DNA from: SKVR01 sp037441525
Lineage (GTDB): Bacteria; Bacteroidota; Bacteroidia; Bacteroidales; UBA7960
Direction of reading: 5' to 3'
Assembly (NCBI GenBank): GCA_037441525.1
Contig: JBBISA010000023.1
Coordinates: 1 to 56,589, forward strand
DNA length: 56,589 nucleotides
The notes under the pieces: model-generated
What the model saw: only the letters and a program-made list of their open reading frames with translations
What the model was told of the DNA's origin: nothing
Databases searched by the model: none
Shown: one piece after another, positions 35,741-44,078 of the stretch
How the letters are laid out: every line of letters begins with the position of its first letter
How positions within the stretch are numbered: the first letter of the stretch is position 1
Made by a program: the position numbers and the translations under genes

Positions 35741-36490
35741 ATGGACAAGCCCTACAAGATCATTTTCCGCATTGAGATTGATACCTTATTTGATACGAAT
35801 GGCAAACTGAGTATCGAAAAAATGGAGCACCTGGCAATGGTGGTAACCAATATGCACAATGCCGGTTTCCAGGTTTTAGTAGTAACATCAGGAGCCATAA
35901 TGTTGGGAACTGCCAAAATGGGACTTTCAGAACCACCTACCGAACTTATTGCCAAACAGGCCATTGCTGCCATTGGTCAGGCCGACCTGATGAAATATTA
36001 CCAGCAATTTTTTGACGGATTTGATCAGATTGTGGCTCAGGTGCTCATTACCCGCGATGTTTTAAGCAATCCGGTCAGAAACAAAAATGCCCGTATGACC
36101 CTGGGGTGTTTGCTCGAAAAAGGAATCATTCCAATTATCAACGAAAATGATTCTGTTTCAACCGATGACATTATCCTGAACGACAATTATCCTTTAACTT
36201 TAATTGTGGCACAACTGGTTAAACCCCACGCCATTCTTATAAAACAACAACAGGACAATTGCTTCAGACTGCTGGTGCGCAACCGCCCGGGTTCGGTCTT
36301 TATTTCCGAAGAAGAAATGTTTAATCTGGCACACCTTATCAAGTCGGGGAAAGGGATTGCTCAGCAGATCAATTTCGACTGCAAAACCCGCAAGCCCATT
36401 GATCGTGATGCATTGCTGCATCAGTTGCCCCAGGCTGCAATACTGGTAAAAACGGTCACCGGTTTTCCTGAAGTACTCACACCTGCATAA
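35741..36490 (+). CDS. Degenerate glutamate 5-kinase paralogue (probable pseudokinase)
   Basis: 249 residues, clearly homologous to ProB along residues 1-165, and coincidentally numbered like E. coli ProB. Glutamate-contacting positions are kept: Ser50 (VTSGAIM), Asp137 (NENDSV) and Asn149 (LNDNY). Catalytic and ATP-site positions are lost: Lys10 is Arg (IIFRIEIDTL), Asp150 is Tyr, the ATP-site DIDGLY block is replaced by LIKQQQDN, and the GTGGMxTK loop with Lys217 is absent. The C-terminal third (about 166-249) is divergent. It lies 15 bases after argH and 8 before proB. Inference: an inactive partner that binds glutamate or proline and regulates ProB; a different kinase activity is less likely. 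Confidence 0.8.
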   Translation: MDKPYKIIFRIEIDTLFDTNGKLSIEKMEHLAMVVTNMHNAGFQVLVVTSGAIMLGTAKMGLSEPPTELIAKQAIAAIGQADLMKYYQQFFDGFDQIVAQVLITRDVLSNPVRNKNARMTLGCLLEKGIIPIINENDSVSTDDIILNDNYPLTLIVAQLVKPHAILIKQQQDNCFRLLVRNRPGSVFISEEEMFNLAHLIKSGKGIAQQINFDCKTRKPIDRDALLHQLPQAAILVKTVTGFPEVLTPA

Positions 36491-36498
36491 TTACCATC

Positions 36499-37302
36499 AT
36501 GATCAATTACTACTGGAATCAAATAGCAAATTATAAAACCATTGTTGTTAAGGTAGGTACATCAACACTTAGTTATCCTAACGGAAAGCTCAATTTTCAG
36601 CGTATCGAAAAAATGGCGTCAGTAATGGCCCAATTGCAGAATGAGGGGAAAAAAATGATACTGGTCTCCTCGGGTGCCATTGCTGTTGGTTCGGGCAGGC
36701 TGGGGCTTAAAGAGAAGCCAGGCGAACTTCCTGAGAAGCAGGCCTTGGCTGCTGTAGGCCAGGCTGAGTTAATGAAAATTTACCAGAAACTGTTCGAAGC
36801 CCGCGACCAGAAGGTTGCTCAGGTATTGCTCACCAAAGATATAGTAACAGTACCCGAACGCCGGTTAAATGCCTCGAATACCCTGCAAGCATTGCTCAAT
36901 ATGAATGTTATTCCTATTATAAATGAAAACGACACGGTTGCAGTTGATGAAATCGTGTTTGGCGATAACGATACATTATCGGCTTATGTGGCCTGCCTGG
37001 TAAATGCCCACCTGCTCATTCTGATGTCCGATATTGATGGGTTGTACTCTGCCGATCCGCGAACAAATCCTGATGCAACCATAATCCCATTGATCACTCA
37101 TATCAATGGCGAACTGGAAAAGGCTGCATCAGGAGCAGGAAGTGCCTTTGGCACGGGTGGGATGGTAACAAAAATTTCGGCAGCCCGAGTGTGCAGTGAA
37201 GCAGGGATTGCCGTCAATATTACCAATGGCGCCGATCCATCAATTCTAAAGGATATTCTTTCAGGCAAACCCACGGGTACTTTGTTCTTTTGGGAGCAAT
37301 AA
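36499..37302 (+). CDS. proB: Glutamate 5-kinase
   Basis: 267 residues. It phosphorylates glutamate to gamma-glutamyl phosphate, the first and feedback-inhibited step of proline synthesis. All amino-acid-kinase motifs are intact: TIVVKVGTSTL (Lys), VSSGAIAVGSGRLGL, INENDTVAVDEIVFGDNDTL, LMSDIDGLYSADPRTNPDA and AFGTGGMVTKISAA. It lacks the C-terminal PUA domain of E. coli ProB (367 residues), as in many bacteria. It lies 8 bases after the degenerate paralogue and 44 bases before proA. Confidence 0.95.
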   Translation: MINYYWNQIANYKTIVVKVGTSTLSYPNGKLNFQRIEKMASVMAQLQNEGKKMILVSSGAIAVGSGRLGLKEKPGELPEKQALAAVGQAELMKIYQKLFEARDQKVAQVLLTKDIVTVPERRLNASNTLQALLNMNVIPIINENDTVAVDEIVFGDNDTLSAYVACLVNAHLLILMSDIDGLYSADPRTNPDATIIPLITHINGELEKAASGAGSAFGTGGMVTKISAARVCSEAGIAVNITNGADPSILKDILSGKPTGTLFFWEQ

Positions 37303-37346
37303 CATCCCGGTAAACTTATCATCAACGAATAAACAAAAAACCAGCA

Positions 37347-38594
37347 ATGAACGAACTTAACGAAAAAGGGATTAAAGCAAAGGCAGCAGCCAGGATACTT
37401 TCCAGGATATCAACCCATGTAAAAAATGGAGCCCTCGAAAAGGCTGCATCTATGCTGATTGAAAGGGCAGACTATATTCTCTCTGAAAATCAGAAGGATC
37501 TCGAGCAGGCAGCTGCCAATAATATAAAAGGGGCCTTGCTCGACCGACTGAGACTCACAATGCCGCGTATTGAAAGCATGGCCGAAGGATTACAGCAGGT
37601 AGCCACTCTTGATGACCCGGTAGGTGAGGTCCTGTCGATGAAAAAAAGGCCCAATGGCATTCAAATCGGACAGATAAGGGTACCTTTGGGGGTGATTGGC
37701 ATTATTTACGAAGCCCGGCCAAACGTTACTGCTGATGCATTTGCCCTTTGCCTTAAAACAGGCAATGCCGTTATACTAAGGGGCGGAAAAGAAGCCATCA
37801 ACTCCAACCTGGCCATAGTGAAGGTAATTCAGCAGGCTTTGCAGAGCCAGGGCGTTCCTGTTGATGCCATTCAGCTGGTGGAAAATACTTCGCGCGATAG
37901 TGCTGTGGCCATGATGAAACTAAACCAATACCTCGATGTACTCATCCCGCGGGGAGGGGCAGGTCTGATAAAAACTGTTGTAGAAAACAGCAGTGTTCCG
38001 GTGCTGGAAACAGGCGTGGGCAATTGCCATACATTTATTGATGAATCTGCCAATCTAAACATGGCAGAACAAATAGCCATCAACGCCAAAACACACCGCC
38101 CCGGGGTTTGCAATGCTATGGAAACCTTGTTGGTTCATGCTGCCATTGCACCCAAAATAATTCCATCGCTTTGCCAAAAACTCCATGAGTTGAAGGTGGA
38201 AATAAGGGGGGATGAAAATGTGCAGCGCCTGGTACCGTTTGCCATTGCTGCCACCGAAGATGACTGGGCCACAGAATTTCTTGACCTTATTCTCGCTGTA
38301 AGGGTTGTAAACTCACTGGATGAAGCAATAGAACATATCAGCGAGTATGGCTCAGGTCATTCAGAAGCCATCGTTACAGATAACTACTCCAATGCACAAA
38401 GATTTTTGCACGAGGTAGATGCTGCCGCAGTTTATGTAAACGCTTCAACACGGTTTACCGATGGTTTCGAATTTGGTTTTGGTGCCGAAATAGGCATATC
38501 TACCCAAAAACTGCATGCCCGTGGCCCCATGGGATTAAAGGAACTGACATCGACCAAATACATAATTTTTGGTCAGGGGCAGGTAAGGAAATGA
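37347..38594 (+). CDS. proA: Gamma-glutamyl phosphate reductase
   Basis: 415 residues. It reduces gamma-glutamyl phosphate to glutamate semialdehyde with NADPH, the second step of proline synthesis. Aldehyde-dehydrogenase-fold motifs: VPLGVIGIIYEARPNVTADA, GNAVILRGGKEA, LIPRGGAGLI, and the catalytic Cys in THRPGVCNAMETLLVH. The ending TDGFEFGFGAEIGISTQKLH, ARGPMGL is typical. Length is normal. It is the last gene of the arginine/proline block; the next gene is convergent, 4 bases away. Confidence 0.96.
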   Translation: MNELNEKGIKAKAAARILSRISTHVKNGALEKAASMLIERADYILSENQKDLEQAAANNIKGALLDRLRLTMPRIESMAEGLQQVATLDDPVGEVLSMKKRPNGIQIGQIRVPLGVIGIIYEARPNVTADAFALCLKTGNAVILRGGKEAINSNLAIVKVIQQALQSQGVPVDAIQLVENTSRDSAVAMMKLNQYLDVLIPRGGAGLIKTVVENSSVPVLETGVGNCHTFIDESANLNMAEQIAINAKTHRPGVCNAMETLLVHAAIAPKIIPSLCQKLHELKVEIRGDENVQRLVPFAIAATEDDWATEFLDLILAVRVVNSLDEAIEHISEYGSGHSEAIVTDNYSNAQRFLHEVDAAAVYVNASTRFTDGFEFGFGAEIGISTQKLHARGPMGLKELTSTKYIIFGQGQVRK

Positions 38595-38598
38595 TCGT

Positions 38599-38949
38599 TT
38601 ATGGATTGGGCGTTCGAACCCGGGTATTGTCATCAATAACTATAAGCAACTCATCTTCAACCCCCATAAGAAATTCTTCTTCTGTTTCAAGATAAATGGA
38701 GCGCTCACCTGCTCTCATAATAAAAGAAACCCGTTCCTTTCGGGGCAACTTGTCAGCATGTGAATCGAATTCTGCAACCCTGGAGGTTTGTCCGGGTAAT
38801 AGCTGGCCTGTAATGTAAAAATCGCCCCATTTTACACTTGTTAATTCAACAGCAGTTACCTTGTTCTGAACAGACAATTTGCTGGGCTCACTGCATGATG
38901 TAAGGGTAATAAGTGCCAGTGCAAGGCAACCAATAATTAGTCGGGTCAT
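38599..38949 (-). CDS. Small hypothetical lipoprotein
   Basis: 116 residues. Signal peptide MTRLIIGCLALALITLTSCS with a lipobox Cys at about residue 19. The mature part is beta-rich (VKWGDFYITGQLLPGQTSRV, then ERSIYLETEEEFLMGVEDEL). It is the last of three tightly spaced minus-strand ORFs (1-base gap to the previous), all small and envelope-like. No named family recognised. Confidence 0.6.
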   Translation of the reverse strand: MTRLIIGCLALALITLTSCSEPSKLSVQNKVTAVELTSVKWGDFYITGQLLPGQTSRVAEFDSHADKLPRKERVSFIMRAGERSIYLETEEEFLMGVEDELLIVIDDNTRVRTPNP

Positions 38950-38950
38950 A

Positions 38951-39211
38951 TCAATATATTTTTATTTCAAATTCACCGGCAAATGCGCTGCGGCTGTTTT
39001 CTTCAATTTTAAAAATCTTATAAACATTTGGATAATAGGTCTTACGGGTCTGATCGTTTAAAACCACCTGAAAAGACTCAATAAAGCAGGCATATTCGCC
39101 AGGTTTGAGCGATAAAAGCGAATTAAGGTAAGCGGCATAAACACCGGCAGTTCCAAAGGTGGTTTGCAGATGACTGTTTTTGGCAAGCACAAGGTAATTG
39201 ACCTTCTGCAT
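38951..39211 (-). CDS. Hypothetical protein, possibly the 3' half of an interrupted lipoprotein gene
   Basis: 86 residues (KPGEYACFIESFQVVLND, then AFAGEFEIKIY). It has no signal peptide although both neighbouring ORFs do. It is in exactly the same frame as the ORF that ends at 39215: only TAA-TCT separates that stop from this ATG. The simplest reading is one lipoprotein of about 184 residues split by a nonsense change (for example TAT or TAC to TAA). Two coupled genes remain possible. Confidence 0.5.
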   Translation of the reverse strand: MQKVNYLVLAKNSHLQTTFGTAGVYAAYLNSLLSLKPGEYACFIESFQVVLNDQTRKTYYPNVYKIFKIEENSRSAFAGEFEIKIY

Positions 39212-39214
39212 AGA

Positions 39215-39505
39215 TTAGAACTCTTGATTGGATTTGAATTTCTTGATATTTGCGGTATCAAGGGGAAGTGAAGATACTTTGGCCCAGTGTTGACGATTAA
39301 TGTATATATTAACCGAATCAATTTGCTTAACCACCTGATAGTGTTCAGCGGAAGTTTTTATGTTGATGAGAATTAGGAGTTCTTCAAAATCAATTTTTGA
39401 TGTTGATGAAACCACATTGGGCTCAGCAGGTGAGGAATAATCATCTGTTTCGCAAGCCGAAAGCAGAAAAAATATAATGGGGAATAGTAGAAATAACCGT
39501 TTCAT
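39215..39505 (-). CDS. Hypothetical lipoprotein, possibly truncated
   Basis: 96 residues. Signal peptide MKRLFLLFPIIFFLLSAC with Cys at 18 and an acidic ETDD start. The mature part (SAEHYQVVKQIDSVNIYINR, then LDTANIKKFKSNQEF) ends at a TAA that is in frame with the next ORF, so it may be the front half of a longer lipoprotein. First gene of a three-ORF unit. No family recognised. Confidence 0.55.
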   Translation of the reverse strand: MKRLFLLFPIIFFLLSACETDDYSSPAEPNVVSSTSKIDFEELLILINIKTSAEHYQVVKQIDSVNIYINRQHWAKVSSLPLDTANIKKFKSNQEF

Positions 39506-39619
39506 GGCGATGATTTTGTGGTTAAACTTATGTAAGGCAAGCTATTGTATATTTGACTTCCATTGCATAAAAAAATATTCACTTTCCGGTTTTACCTTAA
39601 CTTTTTTAACGAATTGTTG

Positions 39620-39627
39620 TATTTTTG
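39620..39627 (+). promoter_or_regulatory. Possible -7 box upstream of the Gfo/Idh gene
   Basis: TATTTTTG fits TAnnTTTG about 195 bases before the start at 39822; another match (TATATTTG) lies at 39548-39555. The 316-base gap 39506-39821 contains no gene that I can support. Confidence 0.3.
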
Positions 39628-39821
39628 GTTGTTTGTTCACATTTCGTTACAAATAAATTTTATTATTACCATTGCAGGATATTTAAAATTATTATTTTTA
39701 GCGACTTTTTCTTAATGCAAACAGGTAAAATCACTCATATTTTCATTATGCAAACTTCAAACAGCCTGGATTTGATAATCACCAACTTTTTAACTCAGAA
39801 AAGCAAATAAATACAAAAACA

Positions 39822-41294
39822 ATGGAAGAAAAAATTTCGAGACGTAAGTTTATTGGCGGTGCTGCCGTTGCCGCAGCAGGGTTCACCATTTTGCCAAGTA
39901 ATGTAATCAGCGGTTTGGGACATCGTGCTCCGAGCGACAAACTCAATGTTGCCGCAGTAGGAATTGGCGGCCGGGGTTCGGGCATTCTCAGAGCCATCGA
40001 GAGTGAAAATATAATAGCTCTCTGCGATGTCGATTGGCGCTACTCCAAGAGAGTTTTTGACCGTTATCCCAATGCCAAAAAATATTGGGATTGGCGCCGG
40101 ATGTACGATGAAATGATCAAAGACATTGATGCAGTAGTTGTGGCAACTGCCGACCATGCCCACGCTGGTATTGCAGCCCACGCTATGGTGATGGGCAAGC
40201 ATGTTTATGTTGAAAAGCCACTTACGCATACTGTTTACGAATCAAGACTTCTTACCAGATTAGCTGATAAATATAAAGTTGCAACCCAGATGGGCAACCA
40301 GGGTTCATCAGGCGAAGGGGTTAATCTTGTTTGCGAATGGCTGTGGAATGGCGAAATTGGTGAAGTAACCAAAGTTGAAGCTTTTACCGACCGACCAATA
40401 TGGCCCCAAGGCCTCAACCGCCCCACCCAGGTAATGGCTGTGCCCGAAACACTTAACTGGGATCTCTTTATCGGGCCTGCCCCCATGCGTCCTTATCACG
40501 AGATTTATACTCCATGGAATTTCCGTGGCTGGTGGGATTTTGGAACTGGTGCACTGGGCGATATGGCATGTCATATTCTCCATCCTGTATTTAAAGGACT
40601 TAAACTGGGTTACCCGACCAAAGTACAGGGAAGTTCAACCCTGTTGTTGCAGGATTGTGCTCCTCAGGCCGAAAAAGTTCGCTTTACTTTCCCCGCCCGC
40701 CCCAACGATCGCAGCATAAAAATGAAACTGCCCCAGGTTGAAGTTACCTGGTACGATGGCGGTTTGCGCCCCGACATGCCCAAAGGTTGGCCTGCCGGCA
40801 GAGATATGAACGATTCAGGCGGTGGCGTTATATTCCACGGTAAAAAGGATACCCTTATCTGCGGTTGTTATGGCGTAAGGCCTTGGTTACTTTCAGGAAG
40901 AGTGCCTAATGCACCCAAAAAAGTGAGAAGAGTGCCCACAAGTCATGAAATGGACTGGGTAAGAGCTTGCAAGGAATCTCCGGAAGCCCGGATACCAACT
41001 GCATCGCCCTTTAATGAAGCAGGGCCGTTCAACGAAATGGTGGTAATGGGCGTTCTGGCAGTCCGTTTGCAGGATTTAAACAAAGAGCTGGAATGGGATG
41101 GCGCACGCATTCAGTTTACCAATATTGGAGCTAATGACTCATTCAAAATCGTTGTGGAAGACGGGTTTAAGATTACCGATGGGCACCCCACTTTTGATAA
41201 GAAAATGACTGATTCCATCAATGCACGTGCCTTTGCCGGCGAGCTCATTAAGCACACCTATCGCGAAGGTTGGGATTTGCCCGCTATGCCCTAA
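39822..41294 (+). CDS. Tat-exported Gfo/Idh/MocA family oxidoreductase
   Basis: 490 residues. A twin-arginine signal (ISRRKFIGGAAVAAAGF) predicts export in folded, cofactor-bound form. The Rossmann part reads LNVAAVGIGGRGSGILRAIE, then ALCDVDW, and AHAMVMGKHVYVEKPLTHTV contains the EKP motif of the family. The C-terminal domain includes WNFRGWWDFGTGALGDMACH. Such enzymes oxidise or reduce sugars with NAD(P). It is followed after 48 bases by a DUF1080 (3-keto-disaccharide hydrolase) lipoprotein, so a periplasmic 3-keto-glycoside pathway is a reasonable inference. Substrate unknown. Confidence 0.9.
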   Translation: MEEKISRRKFIGGAAVAAAGFTILPSNVISGLGHRAPSDKLNVAAVGIGGRGSGILRAIESENIIALCDVDWRYSKRVFDRYPNAKKYWDWRRMYDEMIKDIDAVVVATADHAHAGIAAHAMVMGKHVYVEKPLTHTVYESRLLTRLADKYKVATQMGNQGSSGEGVNLVCEWLWNGEIGEVTKVEAFTDRPIWPQGLNRPTQVMAVPETLNWDLFIGPAPMRPYHEIYTPWNFRGWWDFGTGALGDMACHILHPVFKGLKLGYPTKVQGSSTLLLQDCAPQAEKVRFTFPARPNDRSIKMKLPQVEVTWYDGGLRPDMPKGWPAGRDMNDSGGGVIFHGKKDTLICGCYGVRPWLLSGRVPNAPKKVRRVPTSHEMDWVRACKESPEARIPTASPFNEAGPFNEMVVMGVLAVRLQDLNKELEWDGARIQFTNIGANDSFKIVVEDGFKITDGHPTFDKKMTDSINARAFAGELIKHTYREGWDLPAMP

Positions 41295-41342
41295 TTAAAA
41301 AACCCCATAACTAATTCATTATTAACTTTAACAAACAAAAAG

Positions 41343-42116
41343 ATGAAAAAAATGAGAGTAATTTTTATAGCAATGAGCCTGCTGGTTGCCGGAAGTTTAC
41401 TAATAACATCATGCGGGCAGGCACCCAAATCTGCTGAACAGGCGCCCAATACCTTGTCTGCCCAGGAAATTGAAGAAGGTTTCACCCTCTTGTTCGACGG
41501 AGAAACAACAAACGGTTGGAGAGGTTATGGCAAAGACCATTTCCCGGCAGCATGGGAAATTGTTGACGGAACCCTCCACATCCAGGGATCAGGCAGAGGT
41601 GAAGCCGGTGCCAAAGATGGTGGCGATATTATTTTTGACAAAGAATACCAGAATTTCCACCTTAAACTCGAGTGGAAAGTTTCAGAAGGGGGTAACTCCG
41701 GCATTTTCTACCTGGGGCAGGAAACACCTGAATTTGAATTTATTTGGAAAACTGCTCCCGAAATGCAGATTCTTGATAACGAAAGACATCCCGATGCTAC
41801 TGCAGGGGTTGATGGTAACCGTCAGGCAGGTTCTCTGTACGACCTTTATCCTGCCAAACCACAAAATGCAAGGCCAGCCGGCGAATGGAACCAGGTTGAG
41901 ATAAAAGTTTTCAAAGGTTCTGTATGGCACATTCAGAATGGCGAAACTGTTGTTGAGTATCACCTCTGGACTCCAAAATGGAATGAGGATGTTGCTAACA
42001 GTAAATTCCCAAGCCTTAACCCAAATTGGGCCGATGTAGCAAGCAAAGGTTTCTTCGGCCTGCAAGATCATGGCGATGATGTATGGTTCCGCAATATTCG
42101 TATTAAGGAATTGTAG
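41343..42116 (+). CDS. DUF1080 / 3-keto-disaccharide hydrolase-like lipoprotein
   Basis: 257 residues. Signal peptide with lipobox (LLITSCGQ). The domain is DUF1080, concanavalin-like: GFTLLFDGETTNGWRGYG, WEIVDGTLHIQGSG, DIIFDKEYQNFHLKLEWKVS, GGNSGIFYLGQE, EMQILDNERHPDA, WNQVEIKVFKGSVWHIQNGE and the ending FFGLQDHGDDVWFRNIRIK. Members of the family hydrolyse 3-keto-disaccharides or glycosides. Operon with the upstream oxidoreductase, whose product would generate the keto sugar. A terminator follows. Confidence 0.88.
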   Translation: MKKMRVIFIAMSLLVAGSLLITSCGQAPKSAEQAPNTLSAQEIEEGFTLLFDGETTNGWRGYGKDHFPAAWEIVDGTLHIQGSGRGEAGAKDGGDIIFDKEYQNFHLKLEWKVSEGGNSGIFYLGQETPEFEFIWKTAPEMQILDNERHPDATAGVDGNRQAGSLYDLYPAKPQNARPAGEWNQVEIKVFKGSVWHIQNGETVVEYHLWTPKWNEDVANSKFPSLNPNWADVASKGFFGLQDHGDDVWFRNIRIKEL

Positions 42117-42135
42117 ATATTATACTGCGATTGTA

Positions 42136-42173
42136 GAAAAACCCGCTCCGGTTAAGCCAGGGCGGGTTTTTTA
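42136..42173 (+). terminator. Intrinsic terminator
   Basis: AAAACCCGC / loop / GCGGGTTTT followed by more T. It ends the Gfo/Idh-DUF1080 unit and, with A's on its left side, may also act for fucU on the minus strand. Confidence 0.8.
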
Positions 42174-42197
42174 TTACCTGATTATTTGGTTCTCTCT

Positions 42198-42632
42198 TCA
42201 GATAACCGGGGTAACCCCTTTTTTAAGAAGGATATTGCCGTATTTGGCAGTTTCTCCTGTCATTACTATGGCAAATGCATTTTTTGCCCTTTCATAAAAC
42301 TCGAACCGGTCAATTCTTTTTGCACCTGCAATTTGTGGATTTGTTTTTCTGATGCTTTCCAGGTATTGTTTTTCCACATCAGGATCACGCGTGTCTCCCT
42401 TTACCACCTGCATCATTATAAGCGGGTGCTTTACATAGCTGTCCAGTTCAAAAAGTGGCAGAATTGCCTCGAGTAGCGGAGCAATCTTCAGCCCATCAGC
42501 CCTAATTACTCTGTTGTTGACGGTATGCCCCGGGAAATGGGCATCGGCCAGTATTATTTCATCTCCATGACCCATGCTGGCCAATACTTCGAGCAACTGC
42601 GGGCTTAACAATGGCGAAATTCCTTTTAACAT
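42198..42632 (-). CDS. fucU: L-fucose mutarotase (RbsD/FucU family)
   Basis: 144 residues. FucU interconverts the alpha and beta anomers of L-fucose. Sequence hallmarks: MLKGISPLLSPQLLEVLASM, GHGDEIILADAHFPGH, VIRADGLKIAPLLEAILPLF and the ending RFEFYERAKNAFAIVMTGET, AKYGNILLKKG, matching FucU rather than RbsD (IPLFELDSY). Intact. It is far (about 39 kb) from the fucP / fucI remnant and on its own, next to the keto-sugar pair, so it may serve another pyranose. Confidence 0.9.
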   Translation of the reverse strand: MLKGISPLLSPQLLEVLASMGHGDEIILADAHFPGHTVNNRVIRADGLKIAPLLEAILPLFELDSYVKHPLIMMQVVKGDTRDPDVEKQYLESIRKTNPQIAGAKRIDRFEFYERAKNAFAIVMTGETAKYGNILLKKGVTPVI

Positions 42633-42834
42633 AACTTCTGGGTGTTTAATTCAACGTTGCTTTTTTGTTGGGCTGAGGTTTGTGTAAATTGACCTACTCA
42701 TCAATTTAACCATCAAGAGTGGTCTGATAAACCCTGGCTTCAAAGGTAAGAGATTTGTGAAAAGCAGAAGCAAATTCATTAAAATTCTAACAATTAGCGG
42801 TTAAAAATAAAACCTGATTATATAAAAAACTTCC

Positions 42835-42842
42835 TATTTTTG
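42835..42842 (+). promoter_or_regulatory. -7 box of the DUF819 gene
   Basis: TATTTTTG fits TAnnTTTG and lies 21 bases before the ATG at 42864. It overlaps an in-frame TTG at 42840, which argues that the longer start is wrong. Confidence 0.5.
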
Positions 42843-42863
42843 GCACAACAAAAACATATACCT

Positions 42864-44018
42864 ATGGCAACTCCTATACTTATACTGTTTTATGTTTTCT
42901 CTCCCATGCTCATTTTGTATTTGTGCCACCGGTACAGATTTATCAATAAAATTGGAGCAATCGTAATTGCATATGGAGTAGGCTTTCTTTTGGGGAATTC
43001 AGGCATTCTTTCTCTTATTGAAAATGTTGGTAAAACCCAGGATATGATTACAACCCTCACTATTCCTATTGCGATTCCTCTGCTTCTTTTTTCAATGAAT
43101 GTGCGCAAATGGGTGAATATAGCAGGGAAAACAGCAATTTCGATGTTATTTGCTCTTATTGCTGCCGTTTCCACAGTGTTTACCGGGTATTTCATTTTTA
43201 AGGGATATGGTGTGCATGAATTGTGGGATGTTTCAGCCATGCTCATAGGGCTATACACTGGCGGCACTCCCAACCTTGCTTCCATTCAGCTTGCCCTGGG
43301 AGCCGACCAGACCAACTATATGGTTGTTGCCACCTATGATGTGGTAGTAGGTGCATTCCATCTTTTGTTTGTTATGACGGTGGCACAAAAGTTCTTCTTA
43401 CTTTTTCTTCCCAAATACAAATTCATTGATGCGGTGGCAGGTCAATTTGCCGACTATGACGGCGAAGACCCCTACGAAGGGATGCTAAGAAGGAAAATGA
43501 TTTTACCTCTTCTTAAAGCCCTTGGAATAGCAGTTCTGATTTTTGCCATTGGGGGCGCAGCAAGTCTGGTAGTGCCCCAATCGCTACAAATGGCCGTTGT
43601 AATTCTCCTTATAACTACACTGGGTATTGTAGCATCAATGGTCCCATCCGTCAATAAAATTGAAAAATCTTTCGAACTGGGAATGTATCTGATCCTGATC
43701 TTTTGTATGGTCATTGCATCGATGGCTGACCTGAGCAAGATTGATTTCAACTCGCTTGTAATTGGGGGTTACGTAGCCTGGGTTATTTTCGGTTCGCTGT
43801 TTATACAGGCTATTTTATCCAGGATATTTAAAGTAGATGCCGACACCATGATCATTACATCCACTGCCTTTATCTGTTCTCCTCCCTTTGTGCCGGTTGT
43901 GGCCGGAGCACTCCGCAACAGGGAGATTATTTTCTCAGGCCTTTCGGTGGGGATCATCGGTTATGCCATTGGCAATTATCTTGGTGTTCTGGTGTCATGG
44001 ATGTTGAACGGAATGTAA
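42864..44018 (+). CDS. DUF819 family membrane protein
   Basis: 384 residues, about 11-12 hydrophobic segments, inner membrane. DUF819 features: GAIVIAYGVGFLLGNSGIL, IPIAIPLLLFSMNVRKW, MLIGLYTGGTPNLASIQLAL (a conserved TGGTPN stretch) and SPPFVPVVAGALRNREI. The family (YjcL-like) is distantly related to secondary transporters with inverted repeats; substrate unknown. It is monocistronic. The ATG at 42864 is chosen because a promoter box sits at 42835. Confidence 0.8.
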   Translation: MATPILILFYVFSPMLILYLCHRYRFINKIGAIVIAYGVGFLLGNSGILSLIENVGKTQDMITTLTIPIAIPLLLFSMNVRKWVNIAGKTAISMLFALIAAVSTVFTGYFIFKGYGVHELWDVSAMLIGLYTGGTPNLASIQLALGADQTNYMVVATYDVVVGAFHLLFVMTVAQKFFLLFLPKYKFIDAVAGQFADYDGEDPYEGMLRRKMILPLLKALGIAVLIFAIGGAASLVVPQSLQMAVVILLITTLGIVASMVPSVNKIEKSFELGMYLILIFCMVIASMADLSKIDFNSLVIGGYVAWVIFGSLFIQAILSRIFKVDADTMIITSTAFICSPPFVPVVAGALRNREIIFSGLSVGIIGYAIGNYLGVLVSWMLNGM

Positions 44019-44078
44019 GCCCCATCAGGTTTTAAAATAAGGGATATTGGTGTTTTTGGAAAATGCCAACACCGACCC

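Noticed and set aside
44019..44078. Terminator after the DUF819 gene
   Set aside because: GGTGTT/AACACC pairing exists but lacks a T-run in the needed direction.
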